Shown piece after piece: positions 1-8,948 of a stretch of 64,000 bases of DNA. The notes under the pieces are model-generated. The model worked only from the letters and a program-made list of their open reading frames with translations, made no database searches and had not been told where the DNA came from. Source of the stretch: Tenrec ecaudatus. Lineage: Eukaryota > Chordata > Mammalia > Afrosoricida > Tenrecidae. The stretch is from contig NW_027458595.1 of assembly GCF_050624435.1 (NCBI RefSeq), positions 1-64,000 on the forward strand. Direction: 5' to 3'. How positions within the stretch are numbered: position 1 is the stretch's first letter; each line of letters begins with the position of its first letter. A program made the position numbers and the translations under genes.

Positions 1-27
1 CTGGAGTCATGATAGTGGGGTGAGGGC

Positions 28-70
28 TGGGAGAGTCTGTAACTCTTTATAGGAGTAGAAAGCTTCACAG
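28..70 (+). repeat. AfroSINE core fragment
   Basis: A short piece resembling the middle of AfroSINE (the part reading roughly gactgtaactctttacggg and on to agtagaaagc). It directly abuts the reverse-strand 3' tail repeat that crosses the unit junction. Both flanking SINE halves are missing. Confidence 0.5.
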
Positions 71-459
71 GAAAGTGAATTTGAGGCTGAGACCTTGGGA
101 AAAGTTTGGTCAAGATAAACAGATGTGGAGTGGTGTAGGGAAGGAAAGATTAAAAATAACCTGGTCCAGGATCCTCACAAATTTTAAGTTCATTTGACGC
201 TCCCTAGGGAGGAAGGAGGAAGAGCTATCAGCAGGCAGGCTGTGTCATGCCTACAGCCTCTACAAAAATGCTTCCTGACTCTTCTCAGAAATTCTGCCAG
301 GTGCTACCAGCCTCCTGAGTCTGAGAATGGTTCCTCTATGTTCTTATGAAGCTGAGGAAGGTTGGCACAAAAATATTTGGGAATCCAAGGAGCATGGTGA
401 GGTCATTTCAGGGGGTCATGAGGAATGACTAGTAGGGATTTCAGCCAAATTAAAGGGCT
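71..459. other. Unclassified sequence
   Basis: About 390 bp with no recognised repeat, no ORF of note and no RNA gene. It is mixed-composition sequence, unchanged in the other units as far as I can see. Confidence 0.4.
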
Positions 460-530
460 TAGCAATTTGAATACCAGCTGACTCTGACCTTGATCAAGCC
501 TCTTTACCTTTCTGGGTCAATTAAAAAAAT
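460..530 (+). repeat. Possible MIR SINE remnant
   Basis: The stretch around tttgaataccagctgactct and gaccttgatcaagcctcttt follows the MIR core pattern (tcgaatcccggctctgcc, then gaccttgggcaagttactta). It is a weak match judged by eye and could be chance. The following ~220 bp to the reverse SINE are unclassified. Confidence 0.35.
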
Positions 531-751
531 TATTTTTTACCAGGTTTCTACTATATGTCAGATATGGGGAAGCAGTAGACAAACCAATAGAAGCTAGGAA
601 ATTTGATCCCACCTGTACAGATGTTGCTTCTAAAGACAGCATTCTTTATGTATGAGTTTGCCAGTAGTAATAATTGTCGTTAATCGTGCACTCTTGCCTG
701 AAGAAAAATCCAAGAATCTGTGTCTTTGTACCTCCCTTTTGACAACCTCAA

Positions 752-957
752 GGAACCCAGTGGTGCTGTGAGGAAGGCATTGGCCTGCTAACCCAAATAC
801 TGGCAGTTCAAACCCACCTGATGCTCCAAAGAAGATGAGACTGTCTGTTCCCCTGAAGATATATCCTTTTGGAAACCCCACAGAGCAACTCTACTCTGTC
901 CTATGAGAGTCAGAATAGACTAGTGAGGACAGTAGATGTGGTTTGGGTTTGGTTTCA
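752..957 (-). mobile_element. AfroSINE, reverse orientation
   Basis: On the reverse strand this reads as an almost complete AfroSINE: a gtttggttt-rich 5' lead, a tRNA-derived head (the reverse complement ends in ggcagtgagtt-like sequence), the bodies around cctgtcctat and ccccacagagcaactctact, and the 3' end near ggaacccagtggtgctgtg. AfroSINEs are tRNA-derived SINEs restricted to Afrotheria and are the main basis for placing the organism. This copy is old, with many substitutions from the usual sequence. Confidence 0.75.
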
Positions 958-1559
958 ACACCTCCTCCCTGATCTACCTCATTACATCACAGTGCCTTAA
1001 TCAGCTCCCCAAGCTGGTTTGTTTTTATGGCAGATTTTCTTTCTCTCCCCAAGTGCCTGATTGTGGGAAACAGAGGGATTTCTCCCAAGCTGTCTACCCC
1101 AAATATATTCCAAACTCAGCTGCTTGCAAATGACTATGCACTTGGAGGTCATCAGGAATAGATCAGGGGTCATTCTCCCTAAGAGTTATCAGCTATCTAG
1201 TGCAAGCAGACACCACTGCTTATCCCACAACAAGTAGGATTCACTCCCTTCTGATAAGGATAGTAGTTGTCTGTTTCCTTGTAGGAGACACCAGAGAGGT
1301 CAAACCCATCCAAAGATGACCAAGGTTAGGCTGCCATCCTAAAACTAGAATCAGCCCATCTTGTCACATGTATACCCCCCAATCTCTACTCTTGCTATTG
1401 CATTTCCATAGACCATCCCCTCTCATTACTGTATCACCTATAGCACATCCCCTTCCTGTGACATGGGTCCTCACCTGTCATTAGGGGGCTTGCATGCCCC
1501 CAGAGTTCTGTCTTGGTTAACTTCACTCATTCCCTCTATGCTGGCTTTAGGGGAAGTTA
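958..1559. other. Unclassified sequence next to the ERV remnant
   Basis: About 600 bp between the AfroSINE and the recognisable protease remnant. No coding similarity is visible on either strand. On the reverse strand it lies where further retroviral sequence (rest of pro, or pol) would be expected, so it may be decayed ERV, but I cannot show it. It contains a small perfect hairpin, gggggc/gccccc with a 6-nt loop, at 1484-1501. Confidence 0.35.
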
Positions 1560-2290
1560 ATGGGAGGGCTAGGCCCCCCTGAATGCCCTAAGGAAATGAC
1601 CCGGCATCCACAGTTAACAAACCTTTTTCCTTCCATTTCTAATTCCATGTGGGGGCGCTGTTTCTCCACAACAGCAGTCCAGAAGACTGCTTGATTTATA
1701 GGGTGGTCAAACTTCTCAAGTACTCTTTCCTGATAGGTATAAATTTTTACTCTAGAAATGCAAGGAAGGGAAAATTGGCTTAAGCGATCCTACATTTTTA
1801 CAAACCATGGTATATCAGAACTCATTACTGCCTTAATTTCTTCTTCACAATCCTGACCAATAACTCCAGCAACACATTGAGAATTTATGTTGGACTTTCT
1901 TTTTTTTTTTTTTTTTGGACTTTCTTAATAAACATCCTATAGTTCTTTTAGGTAGTGGACCCCAATTACTGCTCTTCATTTCTGATTCAATCACAGTTTT
2001 GGGTTTTTTCTTACAACTCTTATCAACTCCAGTATCAATTTTAATTTCTTGAGTACTAAGGTTAAATCTTCCTGATAGAAACTGTATTAATCTTTCAATA
2101 AGAGGTCCCTGCTTTTGAGGATCAAGCTCCTGTGAAGGCTTCTGAGCCATCTCTTGGTTATTCAAACCAACTGCAGTGAGAACAGAGACTAGGTTTTTGC
2201 CTCTTTGGCTAGGTCTGTTCTCCTGCTGTGAGGCTGCTAGATAAAGGCGATTTCTCTCAAAGATCTTCTTTGCTCCAGTAGGCAGACACC
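1560..2290 (-). pseudogene. pro: ERV class II pro region: dUTPase and protease remnant
   Basis: Read on the reverse strand. The first part (about 2165 down to 1930) ends in WGPLPKRTIGCLL, which resembles the betaretroviral dUTPase segment just before its first conserved motif. That motif is replaced by a lysine run encoded by an A-tract (poly-T on the forward strand, 1900-1916). After the tract a different frame resumes with GVIGQDCEEEIKAV and GRIAQ, again dUTPase-like. Further down (about 1600-1670), RPHMELEMEGKRF looks like the beta strand before a retroviral protease active site. The expected DTG is lost: the nearest match is Asp-Ala-Gly in a shifted frame. In betaretroviruses dUTPase and protease are encoded in one frame after gag, and the order here agrees. 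It is non-functional because of frameshifts and a lost catalytic motif. Reverse transcriptase and later genes are absent. Confidence 0.65.
1900..1916. repeat. Poly-T tract (17 T), length-variable between units
   Basis: The run is 17 T here, 18 in units 2, 3, 4, 6 and 7, and 19 in unit 5. It lies inside the dUTPase remnant and shifts the downstream reading frame differently for each length. It is one of only three places where unit length varies. Confidence 0.9.
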
Positions 2291-2294
2291 TTGC

Positions 2295-4264
2295 CTACCA
2301 CGCTCTGCTATGAGGGCTCTGCATCAAGCTTCTTCCACTATTTTCCCGCCGGGAAGTCTTTGCTAATGGCGACCCTTCACTGTTGATTTTTGAACGACAT
2401 TGGCTCGCCCAATGAGTTCCCTTCCTACAATGGAGGCAGAGTTCAGGTTCGTTTAAACCCGATCTCCATGGTCCTGGCCCATGCTCTGACATTGGCCGCA
2501 GCCTGCTCTGCCTACACTCTTTTGAAGATGACTTGTCTTCCCACAACTAAAGCACTTTCTTCCAGGTCTGATATAGTTTGCCAATGAAGCTGCCATGAGG
2601 TCTGCCTTGTATTCCTCTGCCTCTACATTCCTGCATATCCTAAAATAACCCAGCAAAGTGCCCTGTTCGCTGTAGGGATGCAAGGCATTTTTACAGTGCT
2701 TATTAGAGAAATCATAAGATAGCTTGTGCACTAGGTCTCTTACTGCCTGAACATTCTTCACACATTTGGAAATAGCATCTTCCAGTCGGGACACAAAGTC
2801 AGCGTAACGCTCATCATTCTGTTGTCTTATAGCCCTGTAACGCGGCGTTCTCTCTTCTGATGGAATTATCTTTTCCCAGGCCCTTAAGCAAACCTCATGT
2901 ATCTGTCCTATTGTCTGTTCAGTAAACTGTAGTTGAGACTCAACTGTAATATAATTTGCAGCCCCTAGCAATTGATGAATTCCTATATCTATCCCATCCT
3001 CAGCATTCTTCCCAGCTCTTGCAAGGGCTGCTTCCTTCCATAGCATTTGATATCACAAGCATTCTGAAGAGTAAAGACAAATTCTCACTAAAGCTTTCCA
3101 ATCTGTAGGGGTCCAGCTGTCAGACTCTGCTAGAGCCCTTATCATGCTAATTACAAAATGGGAGTCTGGGCCCTAGTCATTGATTGCCTGCTTGAGATCT
3201 TTTAGCAACTTAAAAGGCAAAGGCACTGTGAATTCCTTTTGGTTCTAACAGGATAAGACATCTTGCATTCTAAATCTTCTTCTGCAATCCCTCTTCCTAC
3301 TCTGGAGAGTAAAGGTGCTTTCCTATACTTTGCTTCTTTACATCTATTCTCTGAGCTACTCTTTTCAATCTGGATATCTTGGAGTTCCACTTCCTGAACT
3401 TCACCTTCTGTGCTAGCTCTCCTAGTTTGCATTTCTTTGGAGCTAATCTCTCTACCTTCAGGGCTGGCTTGCTTGATTGTTTTACAATCTCTGGCCTTTC
3501 TTACACTAAATTCCAGCAGGAGAGCAGTTGCTTTTACTATGTCCCCTTCTGACTCAGGCTCATTCTTTTAGCTCTGCCTAAAATCTTCTCATCTGCCTGA
3601 AACCCGTTCTCACTGCTTCTCATCTGATTTAAATTTGGGCATCTTAGACGTTGCCTGTTCTGCTTCTTGGCTTTCTCTACCTTTGAAAGCAAGGGAGCTT
3701 CCTGGGATTGTTTAATAGCCATGCTTTGGATCTTGCAATCCACTGCCTCTAGTACTGTATCACCTTTAAACCTTCGGAGTCTGCAGTCTCGCGAGAGCAT
3801 ACAGGCTTTGGCAATGAGGTTCTGTTCTAGAATTGGAGGCTTTAGATAACAAACCAATCCCTGCCTTTTCAGTTTTTCCTAAAGTTTCATAACCTAAATC
3901 ATGCTTATTCACAGACACTTTAGCTTGCTTTTCTAGATTTGAATAGACACAAGACTTCTCACTAGACTGTTCATCCTTATTCTCTTCCTCCTGCAAAAGT
4001 TTTAAAACCATCTTAACTTGTACCCACAGAGACCACTTCTCCATAGGGATACTCTCCCCATCTCTGTGCTTCCTTTAAGTTGACAATGACCTCCTCCCAG
4101 GTCTCTAAATCAAAAGTTCCTTCCTCTGAGAACCATGAATTATACCTTTTTACTACTTTTAGAAAACATTGTATCTTTTTCTTCGTTACTTTTACACCTT
4201 GTCTTTTCAGTAAGTAGAGAGCATGGTACCATAAGTTTCAGGTTTACTTTTACCTTGCTCCCAT
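2295..4264 (-). pseudogene. gag: ERV class II (ERVK/betaretrovirus-like) gag, frameshifted
   Basis: Gag is the retroviral structural polyprotein. On the reverse strand, domains run in the expected order. The matrix starts near an ATG-GGA (Met-Gly, as for myristoylation) at 4264, about 140 nt after the primer binding site. It contains FSEEGTFDLETWEE, then WSLWVQVKMVLK after a frame change. A low-complexity linker follows (about 3100-3900). The capsid C-terminal part sits in a 197-codon ORF at 2453-3046; its residues 73-88 form the major homology region (I73, Q75, E79, F84, R87, L88; the usual Gly after Q75 is Gln). Nucleocapsid follows. The first zinc knuckle has C165, C168 and H173, but its last Cys is Val178; the missing Cys appears in the overlapping ORF at 2295-2546 (its C11), so a one-base shift splits the knuckle. 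The second knuckle (C37, C40, H45, C50 of that ORF) is intact. Several frame changes make it non-functional. The breaks are shared by all units. Confidence 0.85.
3787..3796. promoter_or_regulatory. TCTCGCGAGA palindrome (BANP/Kaiso-type motif)
   Basis: A perfect 10-bp palindrome with two CpGs inside the gag remnant. This exact motif is known in mammals as the binding site of BANP and is also linked to ZBTB33 (Kaiso); binding is methylation-sensitive. It is present unchanged in every unit (13753, 23741, 33725, 43727, 53741, 63743). Binding here is inference. Confidence 0.5.
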
Positions 4265-4405
4265 TATCCTCTTTAAAATTCTAATTCACTATTTCCACTA
4301 CTTCTCTGTCAATCCCCACACCGGATCCTCACTTCACACAATTTTCAAATTCACTCTACATACCAATGGGGCCATATAATTGTTATATGGGATATAACTC
4401 ATATT

Positions 4406-4423
4406 GTCCCATGTTGTGCGCCA
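4406..4423 (-). other. Retroviral primer binding site, tRNA-Lys type
   Basis: The reverse strand reads TGGCGCACAACATGGGAC, close to the tRNA-Lys PBS TGGCGCCCAACGTGGGGC. In this unit three positions differ. The middle one is a CpG-to-CpA change (T at 4412 on the forward strand) that units 2, 3 and 5 do not have. It sits between the gag leader and an LTR-like end, as expected. A Lys PBS fits class II ERVs of the ERVK type. Confidence 0.75.
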
Positions 4424-4425
4424 TT

Positions 4426-4759
4426 TGTCTGGGGAAGCCCGCCTTGTGCTGGGGCTCCAGCCTCCAGCCCAGTCCTTGAGCCTCCTGCCTGGTCTCCATC
4501 CCACCTCCCTTCGTCCACACTGAGCGTGGACCTGGCTGGTAAGATCATGGCCATCCAGGAGGTGAGCATGCTACCATGAATTGTGTCTGACTGCATTATT
4601 GTAATGTCTCTTCTATCGCTCATGCTCCCGGTGACTTTAATATAATATTTATATATCTCAACCATACAATTGTGCTTATTGAACCCAAGATTACTGGTGG
4701 GGGGCTGGCACCCCAACTCATACCACAGTACATACCATTTGTCTAGTTCTTCAATGCTT
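4426..4759 (-). mobile_element. 5' LTR-like segment of the ERV remnant
   Basis: On the reverse strand this segment ends in CA two bases before the primer binding site, as a 5' LTR should. An AT-rich stretch with gatatataaat (about 4650-4660) could be a TATA box. No second LTR copy exists in the unit for comparison and the upstream edge is not sharp, so the outer boundary is a guess set by the start of the next repeat. A 127-codon reverse-strand ORF here (4399-4782) has no recognisable protein features and I regard it as chance. Confidence 0.45.
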
Positions 4760-5215
4760 CCTCTCCCGCTCACTCCCTCCAACTATCATGACCTCAGCTC
4801 TACCTTACAAAGCCGGCTAGACCAGAGCATGTACACTGGTACAGATAAGAACTCTCAACACACAGAATCCAGGACAGATAAACCCTTCAGGAACAGTAAT
4901 GGAAGTAGTGATAACATGAGGGTAGGGATGAGATAGAGGGAACTGATAGCAATGATTGATGTATTAACACTCACACCCCAGGGGGACAAGCAACAGAAAC
5001 ATTGGTGAAGTGAGACCTTGGACATTGTAAAATATGAAAGTATAATTTATCAAGGTTTCATGAGGGTGGGAGAGTGGGAGAGAAGGGGGAAAAAGGAGCT
5101 GATACCAAGGGGTCAAGTATAAAGAAAATGATGATGGTACCGTAGGTACAAATGTGCTTGATACAATTGATGTATGCATTGTTATAAGTGGTGTAAGAGC
5201 CCCCGATAAAATGAC
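4760..5215 (+). mobile_element. Retrotransposon 3' tail, forward copy (A)
   Basis: This stretch matches the reverse complement of 9505-9993 over nearly all its length, for example ccggctagacc, agcatgtacactggt, aggacagataaaccc, caaatgtgcttgata and gtaagagccccc, and ends in gataaaatga, matching aataaaatga of the other copy. The latter holds an AATAAA signal, so this is the 3' end of an element transcribed left to right. I recognise it as an afrotherian interspersed repeat but do not assign a family name. It carries no coding region. Confidence 0.75.
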
Positions 5216-5303
5216 TCAATTTTTTAAAAGTGTTTAGGTAGATCTTGATGGAGGATAGATTGAGAAACAATAGTTTCAGAATTTGATAATTTTGCTTAAT
5301 AAT

Positions 5304-5520
5304 CAAACTGAAAACTCACTGCCATTGCATCTTTTGTGACTCACAGCAACCCTGACTTTCAGCAACCCTATTGGACAGGGTAGAGCAGCCCCTGTGAGTT
5401 TCTGAGACTGCAACTCTTTACAGGGGTAGAAAGCCCTAACGTTTCTCTCTCAGAGCGGGTGGTGGTTTTGAACTATGTGGGTAGCAGCCAAGTGAAAACC
5501 ACTATGCCACCAGGGCTCCC
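5304..5520 (+). mobile_element. AfroSINE, forward orientation
   Basis: A nearly full-length AfroSINE. It starts at aaactcactgcc and has ggacagggtagagcagcccc, gagactgcaactctttac, the ggtggttttgaact block and gtagcagcc, ending at gccaccagggctccc. This is the best-preserved copy in the unit and the clearest afrotherian marker. SINEs of this type depend on an RTE-clade LINE for mobility, and one is present at 6437-7200. Confidence 0.85.
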
Positions 5521-6436
5521 TGTGCCACATAGCGGGAGCTGTTGTTTTCCCAAACATTCACTTGGCTATTTCTTTTATAAGAAGCCAAGTAATTTGGCAG
5601 CTTATTTCTGTTCCAGTTTTCTTATATAGAAAATGTGGTGACAGTGTGAACCTGTTTGTTGTAGTTTATGTGAACATAATTGAGTGATCTAGACCAAGTG
5701 AGCTAGACCAAGTGAGCTGACTGGTCAAAAATCAGACCTGTGGATTGCCAAATTGGTTCTGCTGAGATTGGGGCTTTCCTGGATCCACAGGCTTCCTCCA
5801 AGCTGTGTCCGAGAAGCTCTGCATTTTAGAGCTACATTTTATAGTTGAAAGAGAGGCCTAAGGAGGGAGGGAGTCCTTAAGCTCTAAGACCTTAATGCTG
5901 TCATTGCTGTCCTCTTTTAGTGTACCTGCAGTTTCCACACTGCAGTGGGAACCATTGAAACAGCTGTTCTCATTCTCTGAGATGGTGTGCCACCCCACTC
6001 CATACCACCACCACCTCATCCCTTTCTCTTATTGTAGAGATAATGCCCCTTCCATATGTATCTCAGATATTCAATTAATGAAGAAAGACAAAAGTAGGAG
6101 AAATGATTTAGATGAAGGAGACCATAAGCATGAGGCCATAATGGGGTCCAAAGGCTGTGTGGCCATGTCGCTAATTATAGAAATGGATGAAATCTGCCAC
6201 AAAAATGTGATTGGAGGCAGAGCAATTCATCACTCTCTCAGGCAGGACTACATAAGTGAGAATGGGGCCATTATGGAGACATGGAGACGATCACAGATTA
6301 GAAAGGCTTACTGGATTTGTTCTGGGGCCTTCCGACCACTATAACTCATGACCACAAGGTCTTAGACTTTCCCAATTTCCATTGAGGACCTTCCCAGGGA
6401 AGTCCCAGAGGGCAGATTGCTCCTCTCTGCTCTGGC
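5521..6436. other. Unclassified sequence, largest candidate for single-copy origin
   Basis: About 900 bp without recognised repeats. It holds a 14-bp direct tandem duplication (ctagaccaagtgag, twice, 5689-5716), a pyrimidine-rich stretch before an AG at about 5905-5920, and the 149-codon ORF described separately. It may be the original unique sequence into which retroelements inserted. Confidence 0.4.
5895..6344 (+). CDS. 149-codon ORF of unknown status
   Basis: This is the longest ORF in the unit outside the retroviral gag and lies in sequence not explained by repeats. The predicted protein begins with a weakly hydrophobic stretch (MLSLLSSFSVPAV), has a His cluster (YHHHL) near residue 35, and a more charged second half (about residues 65-149) ending CSGAFRPL. 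I recognise no domain. It is intact and apparently identical in all six units that contain it, but the units are so similar everywhere that this says nothing about selection. A chance ORF is the most likely explanation; an exon remnant is the alternative. Confidence 0.15.
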   Translation: MLSLLSSFSVPAVSTLQWEPLKQLFSFSEMVCHPTPYHHHLIPFSYCRDNAPSICISDIQLMKKDKSRRNDLDEGDHKHEAIMGSKGCVAMSLIIEMDEICHKNVIGGRAIHHSLRQDYISENGAIMETWRRSQIRKAYWICSGAFRPL

Positions 6437-7200
6437 TAGTTGTTGTTGCGTGCCATTGAGGACACTTGGACTCGTCGTGACCTCACATACAACCGAATGA
6501 AACACTGTAGGGTCGTGCACCATCCTCACAATTGTTCCTGTGCCTGAACCACCGATGAAGCCACTGAGTCCATCCACTTCTTCGAGGACCTCCTCTGTTT
6601 CATGGCTTCTCCACTGTACCAAATAGGATGTCCTTCTCCAGGGACTGGTCTCTCCTGACAACATGTCCAAAGTATGTAAGATGGCGTCTTGCCATCCTTG
6701 CCTCTAAGCAGCACTCTGGCCTTATTTCTTCTGATACAGATTGGTCAGTCCTTCAGCAGTCCATGGTACTGTCAGTAGTCTTCTGGTGGACCACAATTCG
6801 ATGCATCTGTTCTTCTACAGCCTTCCTTATTCAGTGTCTAACTTTCACATGCATATGATGCAATGGAAAATAGCATGGCTTAGGTCATGTGCACCTTAGT
6901 CCTCAGAGTAACATCATTGTTCTTCAACACTATAAAGAGGTTTTCTGCAGCAGATTTACCCATTACAATACATCTTTTGATCTCCTGACTGCTGTTTCTA
7001 TGAACATTGATAGTGGATCTAAGCAAGACAAAATCCTTGACAACTGAAGCCCTTTTCTCTGTTTATCACCTATTGGTCCAGTTTTGGGGATTTTGGTCTT
7101 CCTTATATTGAATTGTAACCCATATTGAAGGCTGCAATCCTTGATCTTCAGCAAGTAGTTCAATTCCTCCTCATTTTCAGCAAACAAATGGTGTCATATA
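6437..7200 (-). mobile_element. RTE-clade (BovB-like) LINE 3' fragment, decayed
   Basis: On the reverse strand this contains the end of an RTE-type reverse transcriptase ORF. Residues FAENEEELNYLLK and FNIRKTKI followed by TGPI (6963-7187) correspond to the thumb region following the RT catalytic core. Further on, LLRGKDGKTPSYILWTCC and the KKWMDSVASS segment (6526-6714) match the C-terminal tail typical of RTE elements. Stops and frame changes separate these blocks. The 3' end shows gtccaagtgtcctcaatggc and then a GTT-type simple tail (gttgttgttg on the forward strand). The catalytic core and endonuclease are missing (5' truncation), so it cannot move by itself. Confidence 0.75.
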
Positions 7201-7285
7201 TGCACACAAGCAGGCTCCCAAAAGTTAGTGGAACAAGGAATCAAAAGAGAATGGAATTTTTCAGGGACTTTTTGAAATACCAGTT

Positions 7286-7337
<52 letters not shown>
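7286..7337. repeat. Compound microsatellite (TG)7(AG)19
   Basis: A TG run passes directly into an AG run. Lengths differ in each unit and give most of the unit length variation. ORFs reading SLSLSL or ERERER across it are artefacts of the repeat. Confidence 0.95.
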
Positions 7338-7341
<4 letters not shown>

Positions 7342-7344
7342 TGT

Positions 7345-8230
7345 GGGCATAAAACAAACATCAAGCAACATAAGGGAGAATGCTGTTGGCTGCTGTTGAA
7401 CTGATTCCGGTGCGCATGCACAGTGACCTGCTGTGTGCACCATAGTGACCCCTCAGAAGCAGATCATCAAGCCTACCTTTCAACTGAAATTCTGAGAATT
7501 CACAATTTTCAGAAGTATGTGGATAACAGTGAAAGCCAAAATTCTATTTGCACAGTCCCCACGTGGATTAAGCTTCCAGTGAATTCCTTCAGACCATTGA
7601 CCAGGGATGTGAACACTCTTGCCACCAGGCAGAGGGCATTGGAAAGTGGATTACCCCTTAGGCAGCCAATGGTGGGGCTTAGAGACTTGCCTAAGTGTAT
7701 CCTTGAATCGAGGCTGCCATTCTGGGCTGCACAGTCATGAGTCATGCCCCCAAAGCCTTGGTTGTTTGGCCCTGGACCACTCTTGTAAACTGTCCTGTTT
7801 AACACAGGTCCCAATCCTTGTCCTATTCTTGCTTCTGTAGTCCCACCTGGAACTGTGATGTTGGGATCTGCCGCCATGTCCTTTCAAGTCTGTGAATCTC
7901 AGATAACCCTTACATATCAATAAGACCTCTTGCTAATAGTTTCCCTCCCCTCATCTCGATGGCATGTGTTTGTCCTGTTTAAGATTTAATAAATTATCTT
8001 TGAGATTTGGGATATCCTCTTACCCTAAAACACAAGGCATCTCTGGGTGTATTCCAGCTGCCAACTTTTTAGGTAGTAGTCAAGAAGTTAGCTGTTATGT
8101 CACCCAGGAAGCTGGGGAAAGGATGATCACCAGAACAAATCCATTATTCCCTCCACTCGCTTCCTAGCCTTTGAATCTCCACCTTGGAGGCAACTATGGC
8201 CTTTCTGTTTCTTTTTGATGATCATGTACG
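7345..8230. other. Unclassified sequence
   Basis: About 890 bp with overlapping short ORFs on both strands (the largest is 122 codons, reverse, 7509-7877) and no recognisable protein or RNA feature. It contains the unit 1-specific A at 7668. Confidence 0.4.
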
Positions 8231-8234
8231 CATG

Positions 8235-8400
8235 TCCAAGTAAAGCTTACTTTTTACTCTTTTGTATCGCCTATTTCATTAAATATTATATTTTGGAGAT
8301 TCTTCCAAATGGATTCATACAGAATGACCTCATTCATTTAAGAGTGCATGCTGTTACACAATACAGCTATGATAAAATGCATCTAACCAACCTCTCTTTT
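8235..8400 (-). mobile_element. Possible old L1 3' region fragment
   Basis: The forward strand runs ttttggagattcttcca, then atacagaatgacctcattca, then an AT-rich stretch. This pattern resembles the reverse complement of old mammalian L1 3' sequence. The match is by eye and degraded. Confidence 0.35.
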
Positions 8401-8589
8401 TTCTCTGTGTATTTTACCAATTTTCCTGTCAAAATTGACCATATCTGAGTTTGCTTTCAGGGACACCTTAAGTCTAGTACCCCTTGAATCCTAGGGCCTG
8501 GAGTCCTCCTCCTCTTCAGAACCAATCTCTGTGCAGGTGTGCTGGTATGTGAACTGTGAACCCTCTCCCTAAAATCAAAAAATAAAACC

Positions 8590-8730
8590 CAAACTCACTG
8601 TCATCAAGTCACTGTTGACTTGCAGTGACCCTCTGAGTTTCTGAAACTCTGTCTATGGTAGTAGAAAAACCAGTCTTTCTCAGAGCTGCTGGTAGTTTTG
8701 AACTGCCAACCATGTGGATCACAGCATAAC
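8590..8730 (+). mobile_element. AfroSINE 5' part, interrupted by an LTR
   Basis: It starts at aaacccaaactcactgtcat and keeps cagtgaccctctgagtttct, the gctgctggtagttttgaact block and the sequence up to gcataac. About 25 bp of the central body are deleted. The sequence after the LTR (taaaactacaccataac) resembles the missing SINE 3' end (aaccactacgccacc), so the LTR landed inside the SINE. Confidence 0.65.
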
Positions 8731-8898
8731 TGTTAGGTTTCTCGGGTGGGAAATACCTCAGTTCTTGGCATCACAGGAGAAAGAATTCATGTCGAAGACT
8801 GATTGTTGATCCAAATGGGTTTGTATTAAGGAGAGAAGGTGATAGAGGAGAAGAGAAGAGAAAGAGAGGAGAGAGGGGGAAGGGGGAAAGAAAGGATT

Positions 8899-8948
<50 letters not shown>

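Noticed and set aside
4399..4782. 127-codon reverse ORF starting MEGVSGRGSIEEL
   Set aside because: It spans the LTR-like segment and reads into the primer binding site region; no known protein pattern.
5780..5890. Possible MIR or L2 remnant (attttatagttgaaagagaggcc)
   Set aside because: Only a few words resemble the MIR end, too little to call.
7125..7443. ORFs with long SLSLSL, ERERER and VCVCV runs
   Set aside because: They are translations of the TG/AG microsatellite on both strands and change length with it.
7509..7877. 122-codon reverse ORF
   Set aside because: It overlaps forward ORFs of 105 and 73 codons, has no recognisable feature, and lies in unclassified decayed sequence.
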